A stretch of DNA of 64,000 nucleotides, taken from positions 16,782,760 through 16,846,759 of the forward strand of contig OX344762.1 in the NCBI GenBank assembly GCA_947034895.1, in the 5' to 3' direction. Below, piece by piece: positions 25,174 to 37,166 of the stretch. Origin of the DNA: Rhytidiadelphus loreus (Eukaryota > Streptophyta > Bryopsida > Hypnales > Hylocomiaceae). The position numbers were made by a program, and so were the translations under genes. Position 1 is the stretch's first letter; every line of letters begins with the position of its first letter. Below the pieces are notes generated by a model. The model was not told the origin of the DNA. It did no database searches and worked only from the letters and a program-made list of their open reading frames with translations.

Positions 25174-26900
25174 CACTACAAGGAAATGGGGGTAAATGTA
25201 ACCATAGAAGAATGACTACTTGTCCAGAACGACTTGAATATGACTTGTGTTCCCTAATTGCACCAAGGTTTTGGAGTTGTCATCGTTAGAGTCAATTCAG
25301 AGTCACATTCGCGACTACAGGATGACGACTTAGTGGCAGGGAGTCTTCATCCACATTTTTACATCCGGAACGTGCTGTCTTTATTTAGTCCCGCAATGTT
25401 CTGAAAAACTTGTTTTTTCCACTTTAAATGCAAATATCTTGCAATCTATGCGGTTTAAAATTCTGAAATTTTTTCCACACTTTTTAATACTAGTTGGGTG
25501 TAAGATCCTACGGTTAGATGTCAAAGAAAAACATTTTAAATTCTTTTTTACTCTTTGCTACATAAATGGCAGTTTTCAATGTTTCTTTAGTAGAAAAAAG
25601 GCCTTGCTCCTGTAGGAGTTAAAATGATGCACTCTTGGAGACTTATTTTTCTTTTGATTTTTTTTCTATTTACTAATGCTTTTTTCAAAACAAACTAAAA
25701 AAATAAAATTAGATTGACAATGCAAAGGACAAAAACTAAAATTTAGATGACATTTAGCACCTCTAAGAGATAGAAAAACAATTTTTGGTTCTAATTTTTA
25801 TACAACTAGGTTGATAACTTTCACAATGTCTATGTTTCATCCATTGGTTTTTGTTCACAACATTGTTAAACTTCCAATTTGGACTTAATCAATTCCATTG
25901 TGAAGGCCATAGTCAAAAGTGAGTAAACTATGTGATTGTATTTTGACTACAATTTACTCTAAGGTGACTACATAATGACTTCCGTGTCACTACTCTACTA
26001 TTTTGATTGTGATTTACTCTAATACAACTACATAATGACTTCCACATCACTACTCTACTATTGCATCAACATTTTACAAATCCTACATGGTTTGTCTTGC
26101 TTCCTACCACCCCACTTGTATAAAAGGCTTGTTATTTGAACTCTTTGTATTCACACACTAAATGGCTTGAAAATCCATTTGACACATATGCAAAATATAA
26201 TATATTGTGTATCATGTATTTGTATATGGTGTATGATGTATGAATCATGTATATGGTATATGATGTATGAATCATGTATTTGTATATGATGTATGAATCA
26301 TGTATATGGTGTACTCATTTTGCACATTTCACCACAACTTGAAAATAATCTTCAAATCTTTTAGATATTAGAAAATAATACTCACATTTCCTAGATTTTG
26401 GAATACAATCCTAGATTTCAGAAGAAAATATTTAAATTTCCTAGATTTCAAAATATAATCCTAGATTTCAAAAAATAATATTCACATTCCCTAGATTTTA
26501 GATAAAAATATTGACATTTCCTAGATTTCAGAATGTAATCCTAGATTTCAAAAAATAATATTCAAATTTCCTAGATTTCAAAATATAATCCTAAATTTTA
26601 GAAAAGGATTAAAAAAAGGGGTAATTTGTGACTACGGGTTGACTTCAGAATGACTAGCCACGGGTTGACTGCATAGGAGTCATTTCTTTAAACTTCTTTT
26701 TTCTTTACCACTTTGGAAGTTTCATCCAAAACCCCATCCAAGCTTACAATGGAAGGTGATAATACTATGGCAGTCATTTATAAAAATGACTAGTCCACTA
26801 TGACTCTAAGGGCCAAAGTCACAGTGCAGTCATCTTTGTCCACAATGACTCCTATGCAGTCATTCTTTGCAGTCATTTATACCTTGTTTTTCTTGTAGTG
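25174..26900. mobile_element. Non-autonomous CACTA-type element, about 1.73 kb
   Basis: The left end CACTACAAGGAAATGG and right end TTTTTCTTGTAGTG are CACTA-family termini. Flanking trinucleotides are TGT (left) and TGA (right), an imperfect match for the expected 3-bp duplication. Many subterminal AGTCATT/AATGACT copies crowd both ends, as is usual for CACTA elements. The interior has a TGTATG/AATCATGTATA-type simple repeat at about 26215-26310 and no transposase frame. It also contains, at about 26080-26125, a stretch related to the arms of the 274-908 inverted repeat. Confidence 0.78.
26340..26610. repeat. Tandem CCTAGATTTCA repeat array
   Basis: About eight to nine variants of TCCTAGATTTCA spaced some 30 bases apart form an array inside the CACTA element. 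Similar CTAGATTTC motifs occur in the MITE at 4380-4703. Confidence 0.75.
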
Positions 26901-28535
26901 TGAGAGTTTTTTTTTTCATAGATGAAAGAAGAATTCCTTTGATTTTTTTTAACTCTTTAACCCTTAAATGACAAGTCACTGTTGAAATCATTTGTTTTGG
27001 AACCGTATGAATTGGCTTAAAATAATACAAAAACACTCATTAGAAGTCAAACTATTGTAGATGACCTTCCCTTTTTACACAAAATTTGGAAGATGAATAG
27101 TTGTATTTTCATCCTATATGGAGAAGTTCTTTGTCATTCATCGGCTGAAAAACGTCCTCTACATTGTTTATAGGTTAATCCTACCCTTTGTACTTCAAAA
27201 TTATAACTAGTACCCTACGCTTGGGTCAAATTCGTTAAAAAATAATTCAAAATATAAATAAATATGGCATGTAATGAAATTTTCAAAATTATATCATGGC
27301 ATATATGAATAGTACAGAAAAGATTAATGAAAATAATGTGAAATTTGAAAAAAGAAAACAATGAAAAATGAAATATGAAAAATAATAAAAATATCAAGGT
27401 GATTGTAAAGCCTGACTGTTGCCCCAAAGATGGAAGCCTTCCCCACTACAGGTCACGTAACACTCAGTAAAGCCTGGTTCTTCAATAAAGCCTCTGTTGC
27501 TAAAGTCACGAAATATTCCAAATCCCATGAAACAAAATTATGAAAATTCTAAACTGAGCTAACGAAAGGACATTCAATGAAAAAAGAAATGATTTCACAT
27601 GGGGTCTAATGAATTTAACCCCAATGTACGGTAGATGTTATTTGCAAAGGCCTTAGAAGAGTGAATTCTCAACATGCTTCAAAAAGTGGTGAACATCATG
27701 CATTCAAGAGCAATTAGAATTTGGAGCTTTAGAGACCAAGTTGGATCTAAGCATTGATACATTATACGAATGAATAAGCATCTAGCTTTTTGAGGCTTTG
27801 AAAATCATTTGTTGTCATTTGATATTATAGTTAGGAGATGGAAGAAGTGTGGGTTAGTTGAAGCATTTCAAAGGACTTTTCAAACCTCTACTATAGAAGA
27901 AAATGTCATGTACTCTCTTTGCAAGTAGGACCTTTGATACAACATCAAATGAAGAGATGAATGAGGATGAAGTCAATGACAATTTAGAGGATTTATTTGA
28001 TGCTAAGGTTATGGATATGATGGCCAAATGCCTCAATGGTATTAGAAACAAAAAAAAACCCATCTATGTTCTTGTAAATTTTAGTAATCACGTTGCTTGT
28101 TTTAAGGCATTGTATTGCATGTTTGTTTTATATATTTAATACAAATGAATACCTTACTTTGTGCATTTTTTAGATATTTTAGATTTCCTTAAATTAGGCA
28201 AACTGGTTGTATAATATTCTTGGATTTTCAGACATATTACAAGAAATTTCTCAAAAATTTCAACACTCACAAGTTAAATTAATTTTTGCCGATCCTGACC
28301 TTAACGCAGGGTAGGCTGGACTCAATTTGTGGAGAGGTGAGGATTTAAGCATCAAATCCTGCACTTTTGCGATGGAACTAAAGTACCACATTCGATTCAC
28401 CACACAAACCAATGCTTAAATGAAACTAAAGTACAAGCTCACGTACAAAAGGTTGCACATCCTCTTCTAGACTAACCAAGTGATTAGTGACAGAGATAAC
28501 AGACCTGATATGGAAGAGTCGGAAAACAACAGGAC
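26901..28535. other. Intergenic DNA between CACTA element and FZL
   Basis: A + strand frame at 27903-28139 (78 codons) contains an acidic segment (NEDEVNDNLEDLFDAK) and might be a fragment of a coding sequence, but it is isolated and unrecognised. Bases 28141-28535 should hold the FZL 3' UTR and terminator region. Confidence 0.4.
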
Positions 28536-31500
28536 TCAAGATCCAATATTCTGTACACTCTGTCTTAATCTCTTCAGTTCAGTATCTAACTTTTGCAGTT
28601 CCAATTGCAAAATTTCCACCCGACTTAACTTTTCTTCGGCCGCACTAAGGTACGGTGCCGTCAAATTCTCCACTTCAGCTCTTACTGCATCAATAGACCT
28701 CTGCAGGTCATCATTCATCGCCTCTTGAATTTGCCTTGCAAAAGAGTCTGCAACACTCCTCACCTTTTTCTTGACATCCTCCCTTCGTGATGGCAAGTTC
28801 CACACTCCAATCAACCTGTTAAATCAACCTTTAGACTCCACTTAACAAACCACAAGGGAACGTACACAAGGTTATCATTAAAATTAGAGAGTTTCAAGAA
28901 TTTTGGACCTCATAAAGAGTACCTTGCCCATGATTCATGGAAATGCCTTTCGATGGTCAAAGAAGTCTCCCTGTGTAACATTGGGAGGCCTTCATATGAT
29001 CACTGTGACCATACGGAGACCTGCCCATGAATCAAGGGACAATTTCTCTTTACGGTGTTAAGGAATTCCTGAAACAATCTAGTCTTACTGAAAACCTTGC
29101 AGAAAGTGAATACGGAGAAAAGAAAATAGGATTCCTACAAGCAACATGACGCCACTGAATCAACAAGGAGTATGATATGTGAAGAGAGTATACCCTCCAG
29201 CTGAACACACTCCAAGGGCAATAAGATCCTCCAAAGTATTAGGCAAGATGGAAGTCAATACGGATGCTGATATTCCTGCCACTCCAACTCCACTAAATAC
29301 ACTGATGACCTGCCACATTTTCAAACTTCACATCAGATTCATACTATTCCAAATGAAACACGTGTCATTCTCGTATCGGTAAGATGGCCAATTAACAGTA
29401 ATTGAATTGACCTCACCATTTCACCCTTTAGTACGATGTCATTACTCTTGATTCAGGTCGCAATGTGAAATTCACGGTGGATAGACAGAAGGCACAGCAA
29501 AAGTGGGGATTAAAGAAGCTCACCACTTCCCTGAACTCTTGCTCTAAAAGTACCAAGGCAGCGTTGGTATCAAAGCCCTCCAGCACAGCCAAACTGTTAC
29601 GTGGTCCAACAGTCTCTGTGTCACCGTTTCGCAACTCAACTACTAATGAGTTTTCTGAACTCTCCTGAGAATCTTCATGCACTTGCGGCCACCTACTCAT
29701 GACCAAGGAGCGATAACTGCTAAGCTGGCGGATGCTATTCGATTCTATCCAATCCCTGTGCTCCTCCAGTGCTTTCTGTTCCAAACCACCACTCTCAATA
29801 TGAGACGAATGTGAACAGAAACTTATGGTCATGAATCAGATCCACATAGTGTGGAGTATTAAGTGCAACAGGATCAACTAATGACACAAAATATTCACAG
29901 AGAGGTTGTGTTAAGCAGTGGCAAGTTGGTTTGGTGAAGACTGTCCTAAGTGCACTGAATCGACCGGTAAGAAATAGTGAATGTTACAAAATATCGTTTG
30001 AAAGCAATTCAGTGTTGCAGTGAATCTGTGCATTACCCGAACATCTGCAACAGCAGAGCCGATCACTTTCTTATCGTAGCCACTTGATACAGCCGAAGAT
30101 TGGCTTGATCCAACCAAATACTTTCCAATCGCTTCAATGTTGGATAACCGTAGGATGGAATCTACGAACTTGCTAGCACGCTCCTTCGCTGCTTCAATCT
30201 GCACATTACAACAGAACCGTTAAAATTGTCAGGCACCACTGTGATGTAATTAGAGCCGGATTAAAAAAATTATGTACTCAGTAGACCGAAATTCAGTGTG
30301 CAGATCTGACAAATTTACTCATTCAAGACCTCATACCACATAATAAATTGACATAAATTTACACTGAATTTCAAGAGAGCTGTATGCAAAGGTCGTACGC
30401 AAAAAGGCCTGAAAGAAACAAATTAGTGCGTGAACGATAGCTCTGATTGTTATTTTCGCAATGATACAAGAATTAAAATTTATTCTCTGATACTTAAAAA
30501 CCATGACTACCAAGAGTGATCTAGATGCAGAAAAGTAAGGTAGATGAAAAGGCATGGAGCGATTCCAATTATGTGAAGTAAAACTTATGAAAAAAACACG
30601 AAAACAGAAAGCACTAACCACTGCTAAGGTACGTTGTCTCTGTAGAATTGCACCATTCAGCATTGCCTCCTCGAATCTCTGCAGCTGCTTCTGCACATCT
30701 TCCAGAGCTTTCAAATCACTCTCCGCTTTAAAGGCCTCAGCCGTCAGCTGTGATTCACAAGCCGTCAGAAGTGCAAGGCCAACGCCTAATGGAGTCTCTA
30801 ACTTCAATCGCAGTCTCTCTGCACCCCTATCAGTCGACGCCCCCATAAAACCAAAGATAAATTCCTCTAGCTCCTTGAACCCACTAGTGGTCCAAAGGGG
30901 ATCCTCGGACAAGCGAGCAATGTCCACGGTCCCATCTTCTAAGGAGGCTGAGAGCTTCGCTTGCAAGGCTTGGCGAGCTGAAACAGGGTAGACTGGCAAT
31001 TCTTCCACAGTAAGAAGTCGCTGTGCATTGTCTCTTACAAAATCGCGAACTTCCTCTACCTGCCCAGATACCCCTAATCGTCAGGGGGTTGATATAAAGG
31101 CTCAATGCGACGCCAAATGAAAAATCTCAAGCTAAAAATATACAGAATTTCCAAGAGCAATACCTCACTGTAGGTAGATAAGACATCTGACTTGTTCAGG
31201 ATGAAAACGACTTTCTTGCCCCATTGTCGTATGTAACGCAAAAATGTCACCTGCTCAACCATCAAAATCAAGCAATAAGAGGAAGTAATACGCCCATATG
31301 ACTTTATTTAGAAGAAACATAGAAGTAGACGAGCATTGATTTTGAATCGGCGACTTCAAAGGTACAAGAAGCACTTCATAAAAGATATTGTCAATGCAGT
31401 GGAACTCTGAGTTCCAGGAGTAAAACTGACACAAGGACATATAAAAAATGCACGGCGAGAATTGGAGACAGTAACAAAGATATACCTCGCTCTCAGTCAG

Positions 31501-34500
31501 TGCCCTGTCAGCTGATAAGACAAAGAGAACTAAGTCTGCCCTAGGTACGAACTCTTCAGTAAGGCGTTGCTGCCGCTGAAGGATGACGTTTGTTCCTGGA
31601 GTGTCCACCAGATTCATCTGCACTGTCCACCTCGCTGTTTCAGTTCACAGCATTTCCAATAAACTACATTTGCTGTCCCCTGAAGGGCCAAGAGTCCGAA
31701 ATGGGGCCACATGCTTTTTAGCAGTTTTGAGTAGGTCATATCGAGGGGTTTTTTCGTCCGACTATATTTACTTTGATCAACACGAACAATGTTTCACTGA
31801 TTCTGGAAATATAAAATTTGGTCCCTACTGAATTACATATTTCACACTATGATCATTTGCATTGGTCATTTTAAAACCATGAATCCTCGATCCTATATGG
31901 TTCTTTCCGTCCCTTTTGAACTGTTTCCTGCTACACACATTCCAACTAGTAAGATACAGACCTGTTTGAGAAGATTAGCAGGCAAGAACCGTAAGAAATG
32001 GCCATCGGGATGCCGCTCTTCTCGCTCTTCTGAATCCACCTTGGCATGACGCAGCAAGGTGATTTCGTTCGTCGTGGGTAGAACCCCTTCTTTCAAGTAA
32101 CTCTTTCCGAGGAGTGCATTAATAATGGACGATTTACCTGAGTTGAACTCGCCCTGTCCAGTACCAAGAAAAATGACCTTCAAATTCAAACTGCATAAAA
32201 CTAGCACTAGGTTGACTCGAGAAACATCAATGAGCTTCAAAAAATTCGATAAAAACTCTTGTAAAAAGCCTAGACACCACTTAAGCAATAATTTCCAGTC
32301 AAGAGAACTAAGAATTCAACCAACGGAAGGTGGTCTCACTTACCACTACAACCGATAAAAACAACTCATCTAGTTGCTTTAGGGTATCGATCAGCAGCGA
32401 CACTTCCTCCATCTGGATGAATGCAAAACAAATTCAGCAAGATGACGAGCGGAGCTGCTTTAATTATTACTGAAAGAGCAACAACCAGATTAAAATCATA
32501 TATTGCAGCTAGCATATGTTGTTACTGCAAACAAAGACAAGCATGCCCAGCTACAATATGGTGATTCTACCCAAGATCAGGTAATCCAAGAGTGATGGTT
32601 TTTAGAGTCCTTTATATTGACCTCCCACCACCAACTCCCCAACTTACATCAGGTGATGCGTCCTTCACAAAAGCAATCATCGCTGTGAGGAGCACACGTT
32701 CTTCACCGACAATCTGCTTGACTTGCTTCGTCACGGACTGTTGCTCCACGTCAACTTTAAATGCTACAGTACCCTCAGGAAGCCCAAGAAAAGCCCCACC
32801 ATCCTCTACGTCCACTTTTTCATCTTCTCTGCTTTGCATTGTCGTCTCTGGTGAATGACTCATTTCCATTTCTTTCCTTCTCTCAACGGCCACACTAATA
32901 GAGGCCAGCAAAGAGGACACACTAGTGAGTAGCTTGCCTTCTCCGCCAGCTTTCCTAATATCAACCGTATTCAGAACCAAACCATTTGCTCCATCCTGAA
33001 GGAGGTCCAAGCCAATTTCAGCTCCAGACCCTGAGACGTCTAAGAATACGGGGATACTGATTCGATCACATACTTCTTTTACGAAATCTTCCGCATTCTT
33101 GTCCTTGTCGTTTACTTCTAGTATTAGTAAGTCAGCGCCCTCAGTAGCAGCTGCTGTTTGAGCAGATAGGGCTGATGACACACGGCGAGCTACCAGAGGC
33201 AACACAGATGTTTCCAACCCTGAATTCTGCATCATTCTCCTGGCTACCACAGCTGACAATCCTGCATACACACATAGCCGGCTAAACATGAAAACCTGAA
33301 ATTGGCTAGCTTTTAAGTCATGAAATGTTACAATATCGTTGAGCTGCAGACCGCCGAGAACAACGGGAAGAACGAACCCCTATATAACTTGAGAGTATAA
33401 ATATATGTTTTGAAAAATAAAGATGAACTCATCAGGCGTATCTCATCAAATAAAAGCTGGACTGTAATCTAAAGGAACCCTCTTGAAACTAGTGCAGGAC
33501 GGGGGACCATTGAGCCAAAGCTCCCTTGCTGACCGCCTTGTGCTATCCACTGCTTATCATCCAGCGCTATCCTCCCTCTTCGAAGCTTGGAATCTACCCC
33601 TACTACTATTTCAATCATTTCCATCCGCGTGAAGGACTAAAAGGCACAAATTGGCTTCATTCTATTTAGCACTTTTGAGTTGGCCACATACTAGACTTCC
33701 ATTTGTTCAATTTTATTTCTTTATTGACCAACACAAGCGCTGTTCTTCAGCAACTCTGGTGATATCAAACTTTACCCAATCTGATTATATTTTTAACAAT
33801 ATGATCGATTGAACTGGTCATTTTGAAAACCATGAGTCATTGGTCTTTGGGGACTTAGTATTGAACAAAAAGGACCCGCATTCCAAAGCCACAAAGGAAT
33901 CCTGACACACGACTATTCTCGAGGACAGAAACACCAATTCAAGTTTGTATGGCTTCTGGCCACCTAGACATATTCCTAAAGACGAGCCTTATAATGAGAC
34001 TCGATGACCGAGGACATCTCGTTCCAGAAGGATAGAAAATGAGAAAGAAGCGTGCACATTGGAAAGATTCAAAGAGAGAAGAAGAAAGACCTTCATCTGA
34101 CAGAATCACTCCATCTGCTCCTGAAGCGGCAGCAATGTCCACTCTCTCCGCTACCAAGAGCTCTGCCCTGCCGCGCAGTATCGTCTTCAGCATGCACCCC
34201 GCATCATAAAGTTTGGCACCTCCTAATCCCCCATCGCCACCAGCTTCTAAAAGAATCATCGTCACCCCAGCAGTCACTGCAGCACTGACTTCTTCCAGCA
34301 GGGCATTCTTCTCCTCTCTTTGCAGCTCCTCTAACTTGACACGAAGAGCCAAACCTGGTAGACGCACCTCCGCCCTCCTAAAACCACCAGGAAAAAACCC
34401 TTTGGCGGACTGTGGTACTTCTGCTGCTTCGCTTCTTGAATCGGAGCTCAAATCCATCTCAAAACCATCCACTAAAGAACACCTCGTCACCCTACCAGTC

Positions 34501-36116
34501 AGACTAATGTGATGAACGGGTCCCTTGTTTCTAGCTCCCATAGACGTCCCAGTCGAAACCTTCATGAAATTGGGCGAAGAACCTGCCTAGAAAGGATACC
34601 AAGAAAAAACGTTCAGCACATGGATTAATTTCACTTGAAAATGTTCATCAAAGATCCGTTCTCAGCAGGTCAAAAATCCGTTCTCAACAACCCAGACAGA
34701 CAAAAGCAATAGAACAATTTTCGATTACGTAATGACGGACTTAAAGAGCTTGAATCAGCTGCTTCCTACATCATGCTTCAAGTGTAATCCCATAATTTGC
34801 ACTTAATCCCTGAAGGGCAGGCATTTCAAGGCTTTAAAATGACCTATTTGAATGATCATATTGTGCAAAATGTAACGCAGACAGGGACAACTTTTACATC
34901 ATCAGAGTCAATGAAGAGTACTGCATGTGTTGGACAAAAAAAAGAAAAAAGAAAAAAGAAAAAATCGAATAATAGAAAGTATCCAAATTAACCACTCCAA
35001 AATGCTGAAAAAACATAACGCCCAATTTTTAGCGTTCGTGACACTTAGGGGTTAAGACATCTACACATTTCATTCCAAAGCTAAACCCTGTGGTTGTCAA
35101 ACTGACATAGTCAAAATTTTGTACCTTAACGTGAGAGTAACCTCTGCAACGCGTGGGTGCCATTAACTGCTGCACACTGCTGCATTTCAACCTAAAATGT
35201 AGTCCCACAGTTCCGAGCCTCCCTCCTTTCGACCTGAGGAGATGGCTTCGTATCCTGCAGTGGTGAGGTAATATATGCCTCGGTGCCTCAGAAACCTGTA
35301 ATCAATCAGGACATGCACATGTTAAGTCACTAACCAAGTCCTGTCTATTCTCAGCACATTTGTGGAGGTTGCTATCAACCATGGGTTATGCTTCTTTGAA
35401 ATCAACCCAGGCTTCCACATCTGAAGTTTGTAGAACGTTTCCAAGGTAGAGGATACTGTAGGGACCTCATCCCACCCGCAATTGACTCACCCCTGTTACC
35501 AACAGCAGCTCATCTATTCATATTTCGGTTGGCCTTTAATTAGCAATTGGTGTAAGCATGACTTGGCCAAATGTCTACAGCTACCGATCTTTGTTTACTT
35601 CCCCTTCAAGACAGGTCTATAACCTCCCACTTTGAATGATTTGCATACGAAATTATCATACATTGAGTGATGAAACAATTTGATCTCAAGAGGATTCGGC
35701 TCTAGTACACCCAAAACGATCTCTCCACAGTACCATACTGATCTCCCAAAAATCACACTCCTAAATACGTTGAATGCTGAAAGCTACAGAAAGAGCATTC
35801 TCCCCCTTAAAACAATCAAAAACTGTACCAATGTGCTGAAGAACAAAGATACTATCAAGGAAACATTAAGGTCAGTTTGGCGGATTGTGGTTGTTACCAG
35901 ATGCGAAGATTTGCGCGACGCCAACCGATTGTCAACAAAAAGACAGGATTCAGCTGCGACAGTACCAGTCCCTCGAGCTTTGCAAGCTTCATTGATGCCA
36001 AATAAATTTCTCGGTGTGAGCATTGATAAGGACGGAGATCGAGTGTGGGCACGGCAGGGAAACCCCGGAGTGTTCAAAATCCCAGTCATGGCCATGGCTA
36101 CTGAGCTAGCAAGCAT
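28536..36116 (-). CDS. FZL: FZL: chloroplast FZO-like dynamin GTPase with N-terminal TIM-barrel-like domain
   Basis: Dynamin/mitofusin-related GTPase of chloroplast membranes, known in Arabidopsis for thylakoid organisation. Thirteen exons close in phase: 36116-35898, 35295-35125, 34586-34091, 33261-32648, 32412-32344, 32153-31962, 31617-31486, 31250-31164, 31059-30619, 30198-30037, 29793-29524, 29309-29194, 28815-28536. The protein is about 1082 residues, longer than the roughly 900 of Arabidopsis. Residues 1 to about 130 are Ser/Arg-rich (transit peptide). From FFPGGFRR (about 194) to about 420 is a thiamine-phosphate-synthase-like domain. GTPase motifs are GEFNSGKSS (524), PTTNEIT (549), DTPG (592) and NKSD (650). 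Two adjacent hydrophobic segments (about 952-995) and a C-terminal coiled coil follow. Exon 11 could instead start at 29775 (six residues fewer). Confidence 0.94.
31676..31905 (-). repeat. Dispersed repeat copy in FZL intron 6
   Basis: This stretch ends in GGTCATTTTAAAACCATGAA and aligns, with substitutions and indels, to a copy in intron 3 (about 33560-33862). Both contain TTTTGAGT.GG.CA, AACACGAACAATG/AACACAAGCGCTG and the GATCATTTGCATTGGTCA block. It belongs to the family seen at 34803-35055 and 39201-39380. Confidence 0.6.
33560..33862 (-). repeat. Dispersed repeat copy in FZL intron 3
   Basis: Diverged copy of the intron 6 repeat in the same orientation, ending ACTGGTCATTTTGAAAACCA then TGAGTCATTGGTCTTT. 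It explains much of the unusual length of this intron. Confidence 0.6.
34803..35055 (+). repeat. Dispersed repeat copy in FZL intron 2
   Basis: Starts TTAATCCCTGAAGGGCA and ends CACTTAGGGGTTAA, related inverted termini. The inside carries TTTAAAATGACC and GAATGATCATATTGTG, shared with the other copies in reverse orientation. Confidence 0.6.
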
Positions 36117-37166
36117 GCAACCGATGCGGAAATCTCATTTGAAAAAGTAAACCCAAAGAAGGAAAAAATAAACTATAACTCGTTGAAGCACAACACCGAC
36201 ATAACGGTGTAACCATTTCGCAGCAGCATCCTCTTCAATCCATGAATTGAAGCCGGATTGCTTCGTCACCTCAGACCAAAAGAAACTAGAATCAAGAGCG
36301 CAAGAAATCAGTTGATAGACAACCTCGTATTGCGCAAGAATTTCAAATACACTCGTGCAATCTCTCAAACTAATCCTCCGTCAAAATCACTCGCACTTAA
36401 AATTGCGAAATCGAAACTACAAAGCCTCGGTCGACTCTTCTACGGAACCCCAGTGGCTCCAATGTCCAAACAATCATCCTTTCTAACCCACCATCACAAA
36501 AGCATCGCTTGAAAAATCTTTCACACTTCGAAGGAAAGCAAAGCGAGGCATGTGATTTGCGTATCCGGAGGTTTGGATTTGCCGAACGGGCCCTTATCTT
36601 GTTCCCTTTCAAAACGCTGATATATCAGGGAACGGCCACCCTCATTGGACAAGAGGAGAGTTGCATATCATGACATGTGGATGAAAGTAGATTTGCAATA
36701 TCTGAAACACAAAAATAATTTTATGGATGAAAAAAAATTGCCTGCTGGTACTGTAGAGTACCGGTACACACTCACTAAGCCTAAGCTTAACTTACTGTGA
36801 AATGAAGTTTTTGTTTCACAAAAGCCATGTCTGAAAAGAGATGATTGTTTCGCACCGCATTTTAGGGTGCGGGAGGAATCTTCCGGGGTATTCTTCATAA
36901 ACCTCGTGAGTGATACAGTAGTGATACTTCACTTGGGGCTCAAGCACTTTGGGGTTTAAGGCCACATGATCGAAGCATTTGATAGTTTCACAGGGTTTTG
37001 GGGATTTTTAGGGTTAGGGTTTTGTGTCTGAATTTTGGAGTGGAAGTGTCGATGCAGCAGGTGGATTCTTATTAGGTAGCGATCCATTTGCTTTGCGGAG
37101 GTTTGAGGGGCATTCTTAGCCTGGAAGAAGACGCTGAGTTTTGTCGTCGTCGTCGTCGTCGTCGTA
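36117..37166. promoter_or_regulatory. Shared (bidirectional) promoter region of FZL and TIM44
   Basis: About 1.05 kb separates the divergent FZL and TIM44 start codons, so both promoters and 5' leaders must lie here. A telo-box (TTTTAGGGTTAGGGTTTT) at about 37006-37023 lies some 145 bases upstream of the TIM44 ATG. This motif is common in promoters of plant housekeeping, ribosomal and organelle-biogenesis genes. Short open frames here look random. Confidence 0.6.
37142..37165 (+). repeat. (GTC)n microsatellite abutting the TIM44 start codon
   Basis: Seven to eight GTC/CGT repeats end two bases before the TIM44 ATG, in the leader. Length variation here would alter the translation-start context. 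Two further TCGTCT-type runs follow inside exon 1 and encode polyserine. Confidence 0.85.

Noticed and set aside
27903..28139. 78-codon acidic frame as a gene
   Set aside because: Isolated in AT-rich DNA, no splice partners and no recognisable family; mentioned only as a possible fragment.
31255..31623. 122-codon minus-strand frame read as a separate protein
   Set aside because: It is FZL exon 7 (GTPase DTPG motif) read through its donor into the intron.
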